A stretch of DNA of 64,000 nt from Cedecea colo (GCF_011808225.1 NZ_SOYS01000002.1:248001-312000); one strand, 5' to 3'. Shown: positions 26,523-36,910, counted from the first letter of the stretch. Program-made: numbers and translations. The notes: generated by a model not told the origin, from the sequence alone.

Positions 26523-27647
26523 TTAGTCCAGGCCCAGCACACCACGAAGCTGCGACAGATCTTCCGCCAGCGCGGTTACCGGTCCTTTCAACGCGTTACG
26601 GTCAGCGTCGGTCAGTTTGTCGTAGGTTTCAAAGCCGTCTTTAGTGCGGTATTTCGCAAGGATGGCGTCCACTTTTTTAAAGTTGGCATCAACTTTTGCC
26701 AGCAATGGCGCGTTCTCTTTGCTCAACAACGGACGAAGCAGGTTAACGATTTTCTGCGCGCCATCAACGTTTGCCTGGAAGTCCCACAGGTCCGTATGGC
26801 TGTAACGGTCTTCTTCCCCGCTGATTTTGCTGGCTGCAACTTCTTCAATCAGGCCCGCTGCGCCGCCCACCACTTTGCCCGGCGGGAAGGCCAGTTCAGA
26901 GATGCGCGTTTGCAGATCCAGCACGTCGGTGTTTAACTGCCCGGCGTATTTTTCCATGCCTTTAGTGGAATTGTCGCCAAACAGCGCTTTCTCCAGGCGG
27001 TGGAAACCGGTGAAGTTCGGATCGTTCGCTTTTTGCTCGTAATCATCTTCACGGGCATCGATGCTGCCGTCCAGATCCGAGAACAGCTCAGCAATAGGTT
27101 CGATACGCTCATAGTGCTGACGCGTTGGGGCATACAGCGACTTCGCTTTTTCGATGTCCCCTGCTTTTACCGCATCGGTAAAGGCTTTGGTGCCTTTGAC
27201 CAGCTCGGCCACTTCAGCCGTCACGTAAGTTTTGTAGTCGGTAATCGGCCCGGTCAGCGCCATCAGATCGTTCTTCGGGGTTGCCTGCTCGCCAGCGGCT
27301 TTTACTACCAGCTTACCTTTCGGATTGCTGAGCAGACCGCAGGTCATATCGTACTCGCCCGCCTGCAGGTTAGCCGTCATCTTCTGCGAGAAGCCGGGTG
27401 CGATATTTTCACGCTCTTCAATCACCATTACCCCTTTCAGAATTTCCCACTCCAGCGCTTTCTGGCTGTTGTTCTGAATAATGAACTGGGTTTTGCCGGC
27501 GTTTACCGTGATGTTCATCGGCTCGCACTGTTTATCGGTAACGGTGACTTTTACCTGAGGAACATCCGCCGCGTGAGCGGCAAAAGCGGAAGAGACAAGA
27601 GCAAACAGCGCAATGTTAAGCGCCTTAAGACGGAACTGTGCGGTCAT
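26523..27647 (-). CDS. efeO: Periplasmic iron uptake component EfeO
   Basis: A 374-residue periplasmic protein: signal peptide (ending near AFAAHAAD), an N-terminal cupredoxin-like domain ([20 protein letters not shown]) and a C-terminal M75/imelysin-type helical domain with the HxxE signature in [13 protein letters not shown]. It is thought to bind iron and deliver it to EfeU. The start at 27647 ([10 protein letters not shown]) matches E. coli length; two extra codons upstream are open. It is the middle gene of efeUOB, with efeU about 60 bases upstream. Confidence 0.95.
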   Translation of the reverse strand: MTAQFRLKALNIALFALVSSAFAAHAADVPQVKVTVTDKQCEPMNITVNAGKTQFIIQNNSQKALEWEILKGVMVIEERENIAPGFSQKMTANLQAGEYDMTCGLLSNPKGKLVVKAAGEQATPKNDLMALTGPITDYKTYVTAEVAELVKGTKAFTDAVKAGDIEKAKSLYAPTRQHYERIEPIAELFSDLDGSIDAREDDYEQKANDPNFTGFHRLEKALFGDNSTKGMEKYAGQLNTDVLDLQTRISELAFPPGKVVGGAAGLIEEVAASKISGEEDRYSHTDLWDFQANVDGAQKIVNLLRPLLSKENAPLLAKVDANFKKVDAILAKYRTKDGFETYDKLTDADRNALKGPVTALAEDLSQLRGVLGLD

Positions 27648-27708
27648 GGGCAATCCCTTTAAGCTATTAGTATGTTGTAACTAAGTGGCGAACCCCGCCA
27701 CAAGATGG

Positions 27709-28542
27709 TTAACGAACGCTATTTGTCGCCTGATTGTTCAGGCGCGGCGGCATGGCAAACAGCACCAGGGCCGGAATCAAATAAATGAAATACATCGCCA
27801 CTTCGCTGACGGTTGGCGTTTCCTGATAGCCAAAGATCCCTTCGAGCAACGTTCCGGTCAGGGAATGGGTGGAAAGCACATTGCTGAGATCAAAGGCGAT
27901 ATTCTGGAAATGGTTCCACAGGCCAGCTTCGTGGAAAGCACGAATCGCTCCCGCCGCAAGGCCTGCCGCGACCAGCAAAATAAACAGGCTCGTCCATTTG
28001 AAGAAAGCGCCCAGATTCAGGCGAATACCGCCCCAGTAAATCAGGAAGCCAAGCACGATAGCCGTTGCCAGCCCAAGCATCGCGCCGAGCGGCGGCATTA
28101 TTCCCACATCCTGCTGGAAGGCTGCCAGCAGAAAGAATACCGATTCAAGTCCTTCACGCGCCACCGCGAAAAAGACCATCAGGATCAGCGCCCAGCCGTG
28201 GCTGCCCTTGCTGTGCAGAGCGTTATCCACCGCCTGCTCAAGCTGCACTTTTACGTTGCGCGAAACTTTGCGCATCCAGAACACCATCCAAGTGAGGATC
28301 ACAACCGCAACCACCGCCACGATGCCCTCGAATAGCTCCTGCTCTTTTTGCGGGAACTCGCCGGTGGTTTCGTTGATAAAGATCCCAAGCGCCAGGCATA
28401 AGGCGGCGGCGGCCACCACACCAATCCACATTACGCCAATCCATTGACCGCGCCGGGTGCGTTTTAAATAGCCGGCAATAAGGCTGACAATCAGCGCTGC
28501 TTCCAGGCCTTCGCGTAACATGATGAGAAACGGGACAAACAT
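27709..28542 (-). CDS. efeU: Ferrous iron permease EfeU (FTR1 family), intact
   Basis: A 277-residue, seven-span iron permease. Both REGLE motifs are present, in IMLREGLEAALIV near the N-terminus and VAREGLESVFFLL mid-protein; they carry the glutamates that move iron. Unlike E. coli K-12, where efeU is frameshifted, the gene here is uninterrupted. ATG 28542 has GAGG eight bases upstream and is preferred over the GTG three codons before. A Fur box lies about 60 bases upstream, so iron should repress the operon. Confidence 0.95.
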   Translation of the reverse strand: MFVPFLIMLREGLEAALIVSLIAGYLKRTRRGQWIGVMWIGVVAAAALCLALGIFINETTGEFPQKEQELFEGIVAVVAVVILTWMVFWMRKVSRNVKVQLEQAVDNALHSKGSHGWALILMVFFAVAREGLESVFFLLAAFQQDVGIMPPLGAMLGLATAIVLGFLIYWGGIRLNLGAFFKWTSLFILLVAAGLAAGAIRAFHEAGLWNHFQNIAFDLSNVLSTHSLTGTLLEGIFGYQETPTVSEVAMYFIYLIPALVLFAMPPRLNNQATNSVR

Positions 28543-28600
28543 TCCTGACACCTCAAGTGTGAAACCAGGTCAACCGACGTAAAGAAAGGTAAACCAGAAC

Positions 28601-28619
28601 GATAGTGATTATCATTACC
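28601..28619 (-). promoter_or_regulatory. Fur box upstream of efeUOB
   Basis: On the minus strand it reads GGTAATGATAATCACTATC, matching 17 of 19 positions of the Fur consensus GATAATGATAATCATTATC. Confidence 0.85.
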
Positions 28620-28670
28620 GCAAAAAGAAATACAAGCGGGTTTGTCATGTTATTTATATCGGGATGTAAA

Positions 28671-28691
28671 AAAGGCCGGGAATCCCGGCCT
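28671..28691. repeat. Hairpin AAGGCCGGGAT, copy 1
   Basis: A 21-base perfect palindrome-type hairpin (AAGGCCGGGA / TCCCGGCCTT). It recurs unchanged at 28835-28855. The left flank is an A tract, so on the minus strand it looks like a terminator. Confidence 0.7.
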
Positions 28692-28834
28692 TCAGATTGC
28701 TGGCAAAGAAGGAAAAAGCGTGGTTTTCTCTTCTTTATGGTTATCTGCCGAAAATCAATAAATTGATTTTGCTGTTAATTTTAGAGTGACATTTTTCAGA
28801 ACTTCGTAAGCTATGAGATTTGTCATTAGTCTCA

Positions 28835-28855
28835 AGGCCGGGAATCCCGGCCTTA
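28835..28855. repeat. Hairpin AAGGCCGGGAT, copy 2
   Basis: Identical to the hairpin at 28671-28691, 164 bases away. It lies about 75 bases beyond the putP stop and may end putP transcription. The 387-base gap between efeU and putP holds no gene. Confidence 0.65.
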
Positions 28856-28929
28856 CGTTTGAATAGTTGTTATCTGTTATAACGGGACGCTGGAATCAGC
28901 CTCCCGGAGGAACAAGGCTCAGGACTGCA

Positions 28930-30438
28930 TTATTCGGCTTGCAGCTTCGTCGGCGGCGCAGAATGATAAACCGCATCCGCATCCGCAAAGCGGTTGAGCA
29001 TAGCCTGCGACGGCGCTTTCCCCAGCAGGCTTACTACTACAATCCCGATGCTGGCAAAGATGAAGCCGGGGATAATTTCGTACAGGCCCAGCCATGCGAA
29101 CTGTTTCCAGACGATGACCGTCACCGCACCAATAATCATGCCGGCAAGCGCGCCGTTACGGGTCATACGAGACCACATAACAGAGAACAGAACGACCGGG
29201 CCAAACGCCGCACCGAAGCCTGCCCATGCGTAGCTCACCAGCCCCAGGACGCGGTTTTCCGGATTAGCGGCCAGAGCGATGGCAACCAGCGCGACTATCA
29301 GCACCATCACGCGCCCTACCCATACCAGCTCTTTCTGCCCCGCACCTTTGCGGAAGAACGCCTTATACAAATCTTCGGTAATGGCGCTGGAGCAAACCAG
29401 CAGCTGGCAGCTCAGCGTCGACATCACCGCCGCCAGAATGGCGGAAAGCAGGATACCGGCAATCCATGGATTAAACAGAATCTGCGCCAGTTCGATAAAC
29501 ACCCGCTCGCCGTTCTGGGTGACCGCCCCAGCCTGCGCCGGGTTGTTAGTGAAGTAAGCGATACCGAAGAAGCCCACCGCACAGGCGCCAGCCAGACAAA
29601 GGATCATCCACGTCATGCTAATGCGACGCGCATTAACAATGGTGTGGTGAGAATCCGCCGCCATAAAACGCGCCAGAATATGCGGTTGACCAAAGTAGCC
29701 AAGGCCCCAGCCCATCAGCGAAATAATAGCGACAAAGTTAAGCCCTTTGAGCATATCGACGTTTTCGATGCTTTTCTGTTTGATAACCAGCAGGGAGTCA
29801 TCAAGGCCGCCAACGGCCATAATCACCATAACCGGCGTGAGGATCAGCGCGAAAATCATCAGGCTGGCCTGCACGGTATCGGTCCAGCTTACGGCCAGGA
29901 ACCCACCGACGAAGGTATAAAGGATGGTTGCAGCGGCACCCGCCCAAAGCGCGGTCTCGTAGCTCAGGCCGAAAGTGCTTTCAAACAGACGCGCTCCCGC
30001 CACGATGCCGGATGCGCAATAGATGGTGAAGAACAGCAGAATAACCAGCGCGGAGATAATACGCAGCAGACGGCTTTTATCCTCAAAACGACCGGTGAAA
30101 TAATCCGGCAGCGTCAGGGCGTTATTGTTCACTTCGGTATGAACGCGTAAACGGCCTGCGACCAGTTTCCAGTTAATATAAGCGCCAACGGTTAAACCAA
30201 TCGCAATCCAGCTTTCGGAAATGCCGGAAAGAAATATCGCGCCGGGTAAACCCATTAATAACCAGCCGCTCATATCAGAAGCACCGGCGGATAACGCTGT
30301 GACCAGACTCCCCAGACTGCGGCCACCGAGAATATAGTCATCGAAGTTTTTGGTTGAGCGCCAGGCGATAAACCCTATCAATATCATGCCAAAGATATAA
30401 ACAAGGAAAGTCACCAGCATTGGTGTACTCATGGTCAT
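28930..30438 (-). CDS. putP: Sodium/proline symporter PutP
   Basis: A 502-residue, 13-span symporter of the SSS family, the same length as E. coli PutP. Conserved parts include NFDDYILGGRSLGSLVTALSAG, with the sodium-binding TM2 region, and LAAVMSTLSCQLLV. It takes up proline with sodium for catabolism by PutA. It is divergent from putA across a 436-base regulatory region carrying PutA operator motifs. The start MTMSTPMLVTF aligns with E. coli MAISTPMLVTF. Confidence 0.97.
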   Translation of the reverse strand: MTMSTPMLVTFLVYIFGMILIGFIAWRSTKNFDDYILGGRSLGSLVTALSAGASDMSGWLLMGLPGAIFLSGISESWIAIGLTVGAYINWKLVAGRLRVHTEVNNNALTLPDYFTGRFEDKSRLLRIISALVILLFFTIYCASGIVAGARLFESTFGLSYETALWAGAAATILYTFVGGFLAVSWTDTVQASLMIFALILTPVMVIMAVGGLDDSLLVIKQKSIENVDMLKGLNFVAIISLMGWGLGYFGQPHILARFMAADSHHTIVNARRISMTWMILCLAGACAVGFFGIAYFTNNPAQAGAVTQNGERVFIELAQILFNPWIAGILLSAILAAVMSTLSCQLLVCSSAITEDLYKAFFRKGAGQKELVWVGRVMVLIVALVAIALAANPENRVLGLVSYAWAGFGAAFGPVVLFSVMWSRMTRNGALAGMIIGAVTVIVWKQFAWLGLYEIIPGFIFASIGIVVVSLLGKAPSQAMLNRFADADAVYHSAPPTKLQAE

Positions 30439-30874
30439 GCAAGTTCTCCAGATTCGTTTACCGGTTTTTTTTATAAGAAATAAACCGCTGTTGCCCCACC
30501 GGAACGCAGCGCGGCTTGTTGTGATGTCAGTTCGCGACCGTATCCTGCAGGAAGCTAGTTTTATTCACAAACGATTTAACACGGCATTCACAAGAAATTC
30601 ACCCCGCAAAAAACACCTTTTTTACGGAGGTTGCACTCGCTCACGCTTTTTTCGGTTGCACCTTAAGAAAGTGTTAACTCTGTCGGTAAATATCCCCGGA
30701 CTGCAAATAATTAGCCTGCTCATTTTCTTATAGTAAATTTAACAAATTTATTCTTTTTCCGGCCTGTTATCTGGCTCACGTTAAACACGGTTGCACAAAG
30801 TTGCAACATAGTAGATATTGCCGGTTAACTTTTGCCGTTACTTATTTTAAATCTTGCACAAGGGAGTCTTTGGC
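30439..30874. promoter_or_regulatory. putP-putA intergenic control region with PutA operator motifs
   Basis: The 436-base region has no gene. GTTGCA, the PutA recognition hexamer, occurs at 30630, 30655, 30790 and 30800; the last is palindromic (GTTGCAAC). They lie in two pairs, about 25 and 10 bases apart. Autorepression of putP and putA by PutA in the absence of proline is expected. Confidence 0.75.
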
Positions 30875-33800
30875 ATGGGCACCACGACAATGGGCGTTAA
30901 ACTCGACGAGGCGACTCGCGAGCGTATTAAGCTCGCCGCTTCACGTATTGACCGCACGCCGCACTGGCTAATTAAACAGGCGATTTTTAACTATCTTGAA
31001 CGCCTGGAAAATAATGATGAACTGCCAGAATTACCTGCTTTGCTTGCGGGTGCCGCTAATGAAAGTGAAGAAGCCGCGCCGGTTACGGAAGAAACGCATC
31101 AGCCCTTCCTCGATTTTGCCGAACAAATCCTGCCCCAGTCCGTTAACCGTGCCGCGATTACCGCTGCCTGGCGCCGCCCGGAAACCGACGCGGTTCCAAT
31201 GATCCTTGAGCAGGCGCGCCTGCCGCAGCCGCTTGCCGAACGGACCCACAAACTCGCCTGGCAGCTGGCCGAAAAACTGCGCAATCAGAAGGGCGCATCG
31301 GGCCGGGCGGGCATGGTACAAGGTTTATTACAGGAATTCTCGCTTTCTTCCCAGGAAGGCGTGGCGCTGATGTGCCTGGCGGAAGCCTTACTGCGCATTC
31401 CGGACAAAGCGACCCGCGATGCGTTAATCCGCGACAAAATCAGCAACGGCAACTGGCATTCCCACATTGGCCGCAGCCCGTCGCTGTTTGTGAACGCCGC
31501 CACCTGGGGATTGCTGTTTACCGGGCGTCTGGTGTCCACGCACAACGAAACCAGCCTTTCCCACTCGCTTAATCGCATCATCAGCAAGAGCGGCGAGCCG
31601 CTGATCCGCAAAGGCGTGGATATGGCGATGCGCCTGATGGGCGAACAGTTCGTCACCGGCGAAACCATTGCTGAAGCGCTGGCTAACGCCCGCAAGCTGG
31701 AAGAAAAAGGTTTCCGCTACTCTTACGATATGCTCGGTGAAGCCGCGCTGACCGCCGCCGACGCACAGGCGTACATGGTTTCTTATCAGCAGGCCATTCA
31801 CGCCATCGGTAAAGCCTCTAACGGGCGCGGCATCTACGAAGGTCCGGGCATTTCAATCAAGCTTTCTGCCCTGCATCCACGCTATAGCCGCGCGCAATAC
31901 GACCGGGTGATGGAAGAGCTGTATCCGCGCCTGAAATCCCTGACGCTGCTGGCGCGCCAGTACGACGTGGGAATTAACATTGATGCCGAAGAGGCCGATC
32001 GTCTGGAAATTTCTCTCGATCTGCTTGAGAAGCTTTGCTTCGAGCCGGAGCTGGCCGGCTGGAACGGCATTGGCTTCGTGATTCAGGCTTACCAGAAACG
32101 CTGCCCGTTCGTTATTGATTATCTGATAGATCTCGCCACCCGCAGCCAGCGCCGCCTGATGATCCGCCTGGTGAAAGGGGCGTACTGGGACAGCGAAATT
32201 AAACGTGCCCAGATGGAAGGCCTTGAGGGCTACCCGGTTTATACCCGCAAGGTTTACACCGATATCTCCTATCTGGCCTGTGCAAAAAAATTGCTGACGG
32301 TGCCGAATCTGATTTATCCGCAGTTCGCGACGCACAACGCCCATACGCTTGCGGCAATTTACAACCTCGCCGGGCAGAACTATTACCCCGGCCAGTACGA
32401 ATTCCAGTGTCTGCACGGCATGGGCGAGCCGCTCTATGACCAGGTCGTAGGTAAAATTGCCGACGGCAAGCTGAACCGTCCTTGCCGTATTTATGCGCCG
32501 GTGGGCACGCACGAAACGCTGCTGGCTTATCTGGTGCGTCGTCTGCTGGAAAACGGGGCGAATACCTCATTTGTTAACCGTATCGCTGACAACACGCTGT
32601 CGCTGGATGAACTGGTGGCCGACCCGGTTACGGCAACGGAAGCACTTGCCAGCAAAGAGGGCCAGCTTGGCCTGCCGCACCCGAAAATCGCGCTGCCAAA
32701 AGATCTGTATGGCGAAGGTCGCAGCAACTCCAGCGGGCTGGATCTGGCGAACGAACATCGCCTTGCATCCCTCTCCTCCGCCCTGCTTAACAGCGCAACG
32801 CAGAAATGGCAGGCGTTACCGATCCTTGAAGAAGCCGTTAATCCCGGCGAGCTGGTGGAGGTTAAAAACCCGGCCGAGCCAAACGATATTGTCGGTTTCA
32901 CGCGTGAGGCTACCGGCGATGAAATTTCCCGTGCGCTGGAAAATGCGGTTAACAATGCGCCAATCTGGTTCGCAACGCCGCCACAGGAGCGCGCCCTGAT
33001 CCTTGAACGCGCCGCCGTGATCATGGAAGGCCAGATGCAGCAGTTGATCGGCATCCTGGTTCGTGAAGCCGGTAAAACTTTTAGCAATGCTATCGCGGAA
33101 GTACGCGAAGCCGTTGATTTCCTGCATTACTACGCAGGCCAGGTGCGTGACGATTTCGATAACGAAACGCATCGCCCGCTTGGCCCGGTAGTGTGCATCA
33201 GCCCGTGGAACTTCCCGCTGGCTATCTTCACCGGCCAGATTGCGGCCGCACTTGCCGCGGGTAACAGCGTGCTGGCAAAACCTGCGGAGCAAACCCCGCT
33301 GATTGCCGCTCAGGGCGTTGCAATTCTGCTTGAAGCCGGTGTGCCTGCGGGCGTGTTGCAACTGCTGCCAGGCCGCGGTGAAACGGTTGGCGCTCAGCTA
33401 ACCGGCGATGCCCGCGTGCGTGGCGTAATGTTTACTGGTTCGACAGAAGTTGCGACCCTGCTGCAACGTAACATTGCCGACCGCCTGGACCCGCAGGGTC
33501 GTCCGACGCCGCTGATTGCCGAAACCGGCGGTCTGAACGCGATGATTGTGGACTCTTCAGCCCTGACAGAGCAGGTAGTGGTCGATGTCGTCGCCTCCGC
33601 GTTCGACAGCGCCGGACAACGTTGTTCCGCCCTGCGCGTGCTGTGTGTTCAGGAGGAAGTAGCCGAGCACACGCTGCAAATGCTGCGCGGCGCGATGGCA
33701 GAATGCCGTATGGGTAATCCTGGCCGTCTGACAACCGATATCGGCCCGGTGATTGACGCCGACGCGAAGGAAAACATCGACCGGCACATTCAGGCGATGC

Positions 33801-34837
33801 GCGCCAAAGGGCGCAAAATCTTCCAGGCCGCGCGTGAAAACGCTCAGGATATGAAAGAGTGGCAAAGCGGCACCTTTATTGCGCCAACGCTTATTGAGCT
33901 GGAAAGCTTCGACGAGATGCAAAAAGAGGTCTTCGGGCCGGTGCTGCACGTGGTGCGCTACAACCGTAACAACCTTGCAGCGCTGATTGAGCAGATTAAC
34001 GCGGCAGGTTACGGCCTGACCCTTGGCGTGCACACCCGTATCGACGAAACCATCGCTCAGGTGACCGGTTCTGCCCACGTCGGCAACATGTACGTGAACC
34101 GCAATATGGTTGGCGCGGTTGTCGGCGTGCAGCCGTTCGGTGGCGAAGGCCTGTCCGGCACGGGGCCAAAGGCCGGTGGCCCGCTCTACCTGTACCGTCT
34201 GCTGGCTAACCGCCCGGAAAACGCGTTACAGAAAACCTTTACTCGTCAGGACGCAGAGCTGCCTGTCGATACCACGTTAAAAGCCAGCCTGCAGGAAGCT
34301 CATCAGGCATTGACCCAGTGGGCAACAAACCGTGGTGATATTCAGGTTATTTGCGAACGTTTCGCTGAACAGGCACAGAGCGGCACGCTGCGCCAGCTAC
34401 CCGGTCCAACCGGCGAGCGTAATACGTACGCGTTGATGCCTCGCGAGCGCGTGCTGTGCGTGGCGGATAACGAACAGGATGCGCTGGTACAGCTAGCGGC
34501 GGTGACAAGCGTCGGCAGCCGGGCGCTGTGGGCCGATGACGCCCTGCATCGCGATCTGGCAAAACAACTGCCGTCGCAGGTTCAGCAGAAGATTGATTTT
34601 GCGAAACCAGAAGCGCTGATCGGTCAGCAGTTTGATGCGGTGATTTATCACGGTGATTCAGATCAGCTGCGAGAACTGTGTGAAGAAGTTGCCGCCCGCG
34701 ACGGAGCGCTCGTCTCGGTGCAGGGCTTTGCCCGGGCAGAAAACAACCTGCTGCTTGAGCGTCTGTACATGGAACGTTCGCTAAGCGTGAACACCGCGGC
34801 AGCCGGAGGCAACGCCAGCCTGATGACAATCGGCTAA
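30875..34837 (+). CDS. putA: Trifunctional PutA: repressor, proline dehydrogenase, P5C dehydrogenase
   Basis: A 1320-residue protein, identical in length to E. coli PutA. An N-terminal ribbon-helix-helix DNA-binding domain ([18 protein letters not shown], residues 1-47) is followed by the FAD proline dehydrogenase barrel (roughly 230-610, with DAEEADRLE and [11 protein letters not shown]). The aldehyde dehydrogenase domain comes next, with [18 protein letters not shown] and catalytic Cys in [10 protein letters not shown], then a C-terminal lid region. It oxidises proline to glutamate at the membrane and represses put genes when proline is scarce. A start seven codons upstream is open, but ATG 30875 fits the family. 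Confidence 0.98.
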   Translation: MGTTTMGVKLDEATRERIKLAASRIDRTPHWLIKQAIFNYLERLENNDELPELPALLAGAANESEEAAPVTEETHQPFLDFAEQILPQSVNRAAITAAWRRPETDAVPMILEQARLPQPLAERTHKLAWQLAEKLRNQKGASGRAGMVQGLLQEFSLSSQEGVALMCLAEALLRIPDKATRDALIRDKISNGNWHSHIGRSPSLFVNAATWGLLFTGRLVSTHNETSLSHSLNRIISKSGEPLIRKGVDMAMRLMGEQFVTGETIAEALANARKLEEKGFRYSYDMLGEAALTAADAQAYMVSYQQAIHAIGKASNGRGIYEGPGISIKLSALHPRYSRAQYDRVMEELYPRLKSLTLLARQYDVGINIDAEEADRLEISLDLLEKLCFEPELAGWNGIGFVIQAYQKRCPFVIDYLIDLATRSQRRLMIRLVKGAYWDSEIKRAQMEGLEGYPVYTRKVYTDISYLACAKKLLTVPNLIYPQFATHNAHTLAAIYNLAGQNYYPGQYEFQCLHGMGEPLYDQVVGKIADGKLNRPCRIYAPVGTHETLLAYLVRRLLENGANTSFVNRIADNTLSLDELVADPVTATEALASKEGQLGLPHPKIALPKDLYGEGRSNSSGLDLANEHRLASLSSALLNSATQKWQALPILEEAVNPGELVEVKNPAEPNDIVGFTREATGDEISRALENAVNNAPIWFATPPQERALILERAAVIMEGQMQQLIGILVREAGKTFSNAIAEVREAVDFLHYYAGQVRDDFDNETHRPLGPVVCISPWNFPLAIFTGQIAAALAAGNSVLAKPAEQTPLIAAQGVAILLEAGVPAGVLQLLPGRGETVGAQLTGDARVRGVMFTGSTEVATLLQRNIADRLDPQGRPTPLIAETGGLNAMIVDSSALTEQVVVDVVASAFDSAGQRCSALRVLCVQEEVAEHTLQMLRGAMAECRMGNPGRLTTDIGPVIDADAKENIDRHIQAMRAKGRKIFQAARENAQDMKEWQSGTFIAPTLIELESFDEMQKEVFGPVLHVVRYNRNNLAALIEQINAAGYGLTLGVHTRIDETIAQVTGSAHVGNMYVNRNMVGAVVGVQPFGGEGLSGTGPKAGGPLYLYRLLANRPENALQKTFTRQDAELPVDTTLKASLQEAHQALTQWATNRGDIQVICERFAEQAQSGTLRQLPGPTGERNTYALMPRERVLCVADNEQDALVQLAAVTSVGSRALWADDALHRDLAKQLPSQVQQKIDFAKPEALIGQQFDAVIYHGDSDQLRELCEEVAARDGALVSVQGFARAENNLLLERLYMERSLSVNTAAAGGNASLMTIG

Positions 34838-34856
34838 GGCTTCGCTACGCTTGAAG

Positions 34857-34880
34857 GGCTCCTTAAAAGGAGCCTTTTTC
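34857..34880 (+). terminator. Terminator of putA
   Basis: The stem GGCTCC / GGAGCC with a TTAAAA loop, followed by TTTTTC, 20 bases after the putA stop. Confidence 0.85.
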
Positions 34881-34897
34881 TTTGAGGAGTTATCATA

Positions 34898-35296
34898 ATG
34901 AAACGCGTAACGCTGTTCCTGGCGAGCCTGCTGTTAAGTGCCGCAGCCCATGCGATTGATTGCGAAAAAGCCAATACGCAGCTTGAAAGCAACGAATGTT
35001 ATAGCGCGCAGTACAAACAGGACGACCAGCTGCTTAACCAGACGTATAAAAAAGTGCTGAGTCTTGCCACGCCCGAACAGCAAAATTTGCTCAGGCAGGC
35101 TCAGCTGGCGTGGATAAAGGTGCGCGATGCCGACTGTAAATTTATCAGTTCCGGCAGCGAAGGCGGCACTATCGCGCCGATGATTCACAGCATCTGTCTC
35201 TCAGACCGCACCAAAGAGCGTACCGCCTTTCTTGAATCGCTCACCCAGTGTGAGGAAGGCGACATGAGCTGCCCTTTACCGCCGCAGCAGAACTAG
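34898..35296 (+). CDS. LprI/DUF1311-family small periplasmic protein
   Basis: A 132-residue secreted protein with signal peptide (cleavage near AAHAIDCEK). It carries the DUF1311/LprI pattern: Cys at CEKANTQLESNECY, the helical QTYKKVLSLATPEQQNLLRQ, and AWIKVRDADCKF. The family includes LprI, a lysozyme inhibitor, but most members have no proven function. The C-terminal CEEGDMSCPLPPQQN adds two cysteines. It sits between putA and rutR, where E. coli has nothing, and its stop overlaps that of rutR by four bases. Confidence 0.8.
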   Translation: MKRVTLFLASLLLSAAAHAIDCEKANTQLESNECYSAQYKQDDQLLNQTYKKVLSLATPEQQNLLRQAQLAWIKVRDADCKFISSGSEGGTIAPMIHSICLSDRTKERTAFLESLTQCEEGDMSCPLPPQQN

Positions 35297-35937
35297 CGCA
35301 CCCGGATCCCTTCAATAATCATCCGCTGCACGTTTTCCACCGTGCGGCGGAAAAAGTCTTCGTCACTGAGATTGCTGCCCGTCACCGCCTCGACCTGGCT
35401 TGCGAAGTCCGCGTAATGCTGTGTGGTTGCCCACAGCATGAAGATTAAATGATGCGGGTCAATCGCCGCCAGTTTTCCAGCCGCTACCCAGCCGGCAATT
35501 ATCGCCGATTTATCCTCCACCAGTGATTTCAAATCACCGGTTAGCTCATCTTTTAATAGCGGCGCGCCCTGCAGCATCTCAAGACAAAACAGCCGCGAGG
35601 CCTGAGGATGATCGCGCGACACTTCAAGCTTCAGACGGACGTATTCACCGATAGCCGCCAGCGGCTCCAAATCTTCACGAAACGCACGCAGCGGCGCGAG
35701 CCAGATAGCAAGGATTTGCTTGAGCACGGCGATATAAAGCGCTTCTTTTGAAGGGTAATAATAAAGAAGATTGGTTTTGGACACCCCGGCGCGCTCAGCC
35801 ACCTTATCAAGGCTGGTGCCGTGGATACCGTACAGCGAGAAAAATTCCAGTCCTGCCGCCAGAATGGCCTGTTTTTTGGCGGCTACGACAAGCGATCGCC
35901 GCCCGGTTTGTTTGGTTTGTACTGCGCCTTCCGCCAT
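35293..35937 (-). CDS. rutR: TetR-family pyrimidine regulator RutR (no rut operon present)
   Basis: A 214-residue TetR regulator. The helix-turn-helix region GTSLDKVAERAGVSKTNLLY and the segment YYPSKEALYIAVLKQILAIWLAPL are nearly identical to E. coli RutR. The E. coli protein binds uracil and thymine and controls rutABCDEFG and carAB. Here the neighbouring pyrimidine-degradation operon is missing: a DMT transporter gene lies upstream instead. The protein looks intact, so a role at other targets is likely. ATG 35937 (MAEGAVQTKQ) fits E. coli MTQGAVKT; the frame extends 33 codons further without support. Confidence 0.92.
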   Translation of the reverse strand: MAEGAVQTKQTGRRSLVVAAKKQAILAAGLEFFSLYGIHGTSLDKVAERAGVSKTNLLYYYPSKEALYIAVLKQILAIWLAPLRAFREDLEPLAAIGEYVRLKLEVSRDHPQASRLFCLEMLQGAPLLKDELTGDLKSLVEDKSAIIAGWVAAGKLAAIDPHHLIFMLWATTQHYADFASQVEAVTGSNLSDEDFFRRTVENVQRMIIEGIRVR

Positions 35938-35986
35938 GTGGGCTCTTCCTGATCCGATGTGCCTCAAGCATAGCAAAAGCCGGGAT

Positions 35987-36910
35987 TTACAACGACTCGT
36001 TTGCGTTTCCGGAGCGCAGATCCGCTGATTTTTCACGCTTAAGCTTCAGCTCGCTTACCAGCACGCCAAGGACAATCAGCGCGCCGCCAAACAGCGCCAG
36101 CACGGGTAAACGCTCCCCGGCGATACGCCCGAAAATCCCTGCCCATACCGGTTCGCCGGTATAAATAACCGTGGCGCGAGTCGGTGAGACGCTGCGCTGC
36201 GCCCAGTTCATCGTTACCTGAATGATGGCGCTGAAAATACCCAATCCCAGCGCGATAACGACCAGCCCGGTGGTCATCGGCGGCATGCTTTCACCTGCCG
36301 GGATCATAGCAGCGAAGGCCACGACTGAAGCGGTTGCCAGTTGCACAACGGTCACACGCTTAATGTCCACCTTGCCCGCCCAGAGGCTTATCATGATTAT
36401 CTCGGCAGCTATCGCCAGCGCGCTTAGCAGCGTGATGATTTCCCCCGCATCCAGCGTTAACGACGCCCCTTCCGGCCCGGCAAGAAACATTAAGCCAGCA
36501 AAGGCCAGCGCCACGCCCACCCATGACATAATTCCCGGCATTTTGCCCAGGCAGATCCACTGCAGCAGCGGCACTAAAGGAACGTACATGGCGGTAATAA
36601 ATGCGGACTTACTGCTCGGAATGGTCTGCAATCCCCAGGTCTGCATGCTGTAACCCATGGCGATAGCAATACCAATTGCAACGCCCGCTTTCACTTCCAG
36701 CCATGTCAGGCCGCGCATGGATTTTATCGATAACAGGCCTACGGCGAGAGCGGCGGTAGCGAAACGCAGGCCGACAAAGAAAAGCGGCCCGCTCACGGTC
36801 ATCGCATATTGCACGGCAAGGAAAGTGCCGCCCCAGAACATGGTAATGAGGATAAGGAGCGCTTCCTGCGGCTTCAGGGAAAATTTATAGCGGTGTAATG
36901 AAGCGGGCAT
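35987..36910 (-). CDS. DMT-superfamily (EamA) transporter
   Basis: A 307-residue membrane protein with about ten spans and two EamA repeats. The first begins near LILITMFWGGTFLAVQYAM and the second near ITLLSALAIAAEIIMISL; YTGEPVWAGIFGRIAGERLP is the typical repeat end. EamA proteins export or import small metabolites; the substrate cannot be read from sequence. It lies 49 bases upstream of rutR on the same strand, in the spot where rutA would stand in E. coli, so it might be co-transcribed with rutR. Confidence 0.85.
   Translation of the reverse strand: MPASLHRYKFSLKPQEALLILITMFWGGTFLAVQYAMTVSGPLFFVGLRFATAALAVGLLSIKSMRGLTWLEVKAGVAIGIAIAMGYSMQTWGLQTIPSSKSAFITAMYVPLVPLLQWICLGKMPGIMSWVGVALAFAGLMFLAGPEGASLTLDAGEIITLLSALAIAAEIIMISLWAGKVDIKRVTVVQLATASVVAFAAMIPAGESMPPMTTGLVVIALGLGIFSAIIQVTMNWAQRSVSPTRATVIYTGEPVWAGIFGRIAGERLPVLALFGGALIVLGVLVSELKLKREKSADLRSGNANESL

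Noticed and set aside
28867-30150. 427-codon frame on the plus strand opposite putP
   Set aside because: A shadow frame of a strongly coding gene; the translation is rich in His, Arg and Gln with no recognisable domain.
31853-32512. 219-codon minus-strand frame inside putA
   Set aside because: Antisense shadow of the proline dehydrogenase domain, without family features.
35938-36035. 33-codon N-terminal extension of rutR
   Set aside because: It overlaps the transporter gene's end and is not present in known RutR; ATG 35937 fits.
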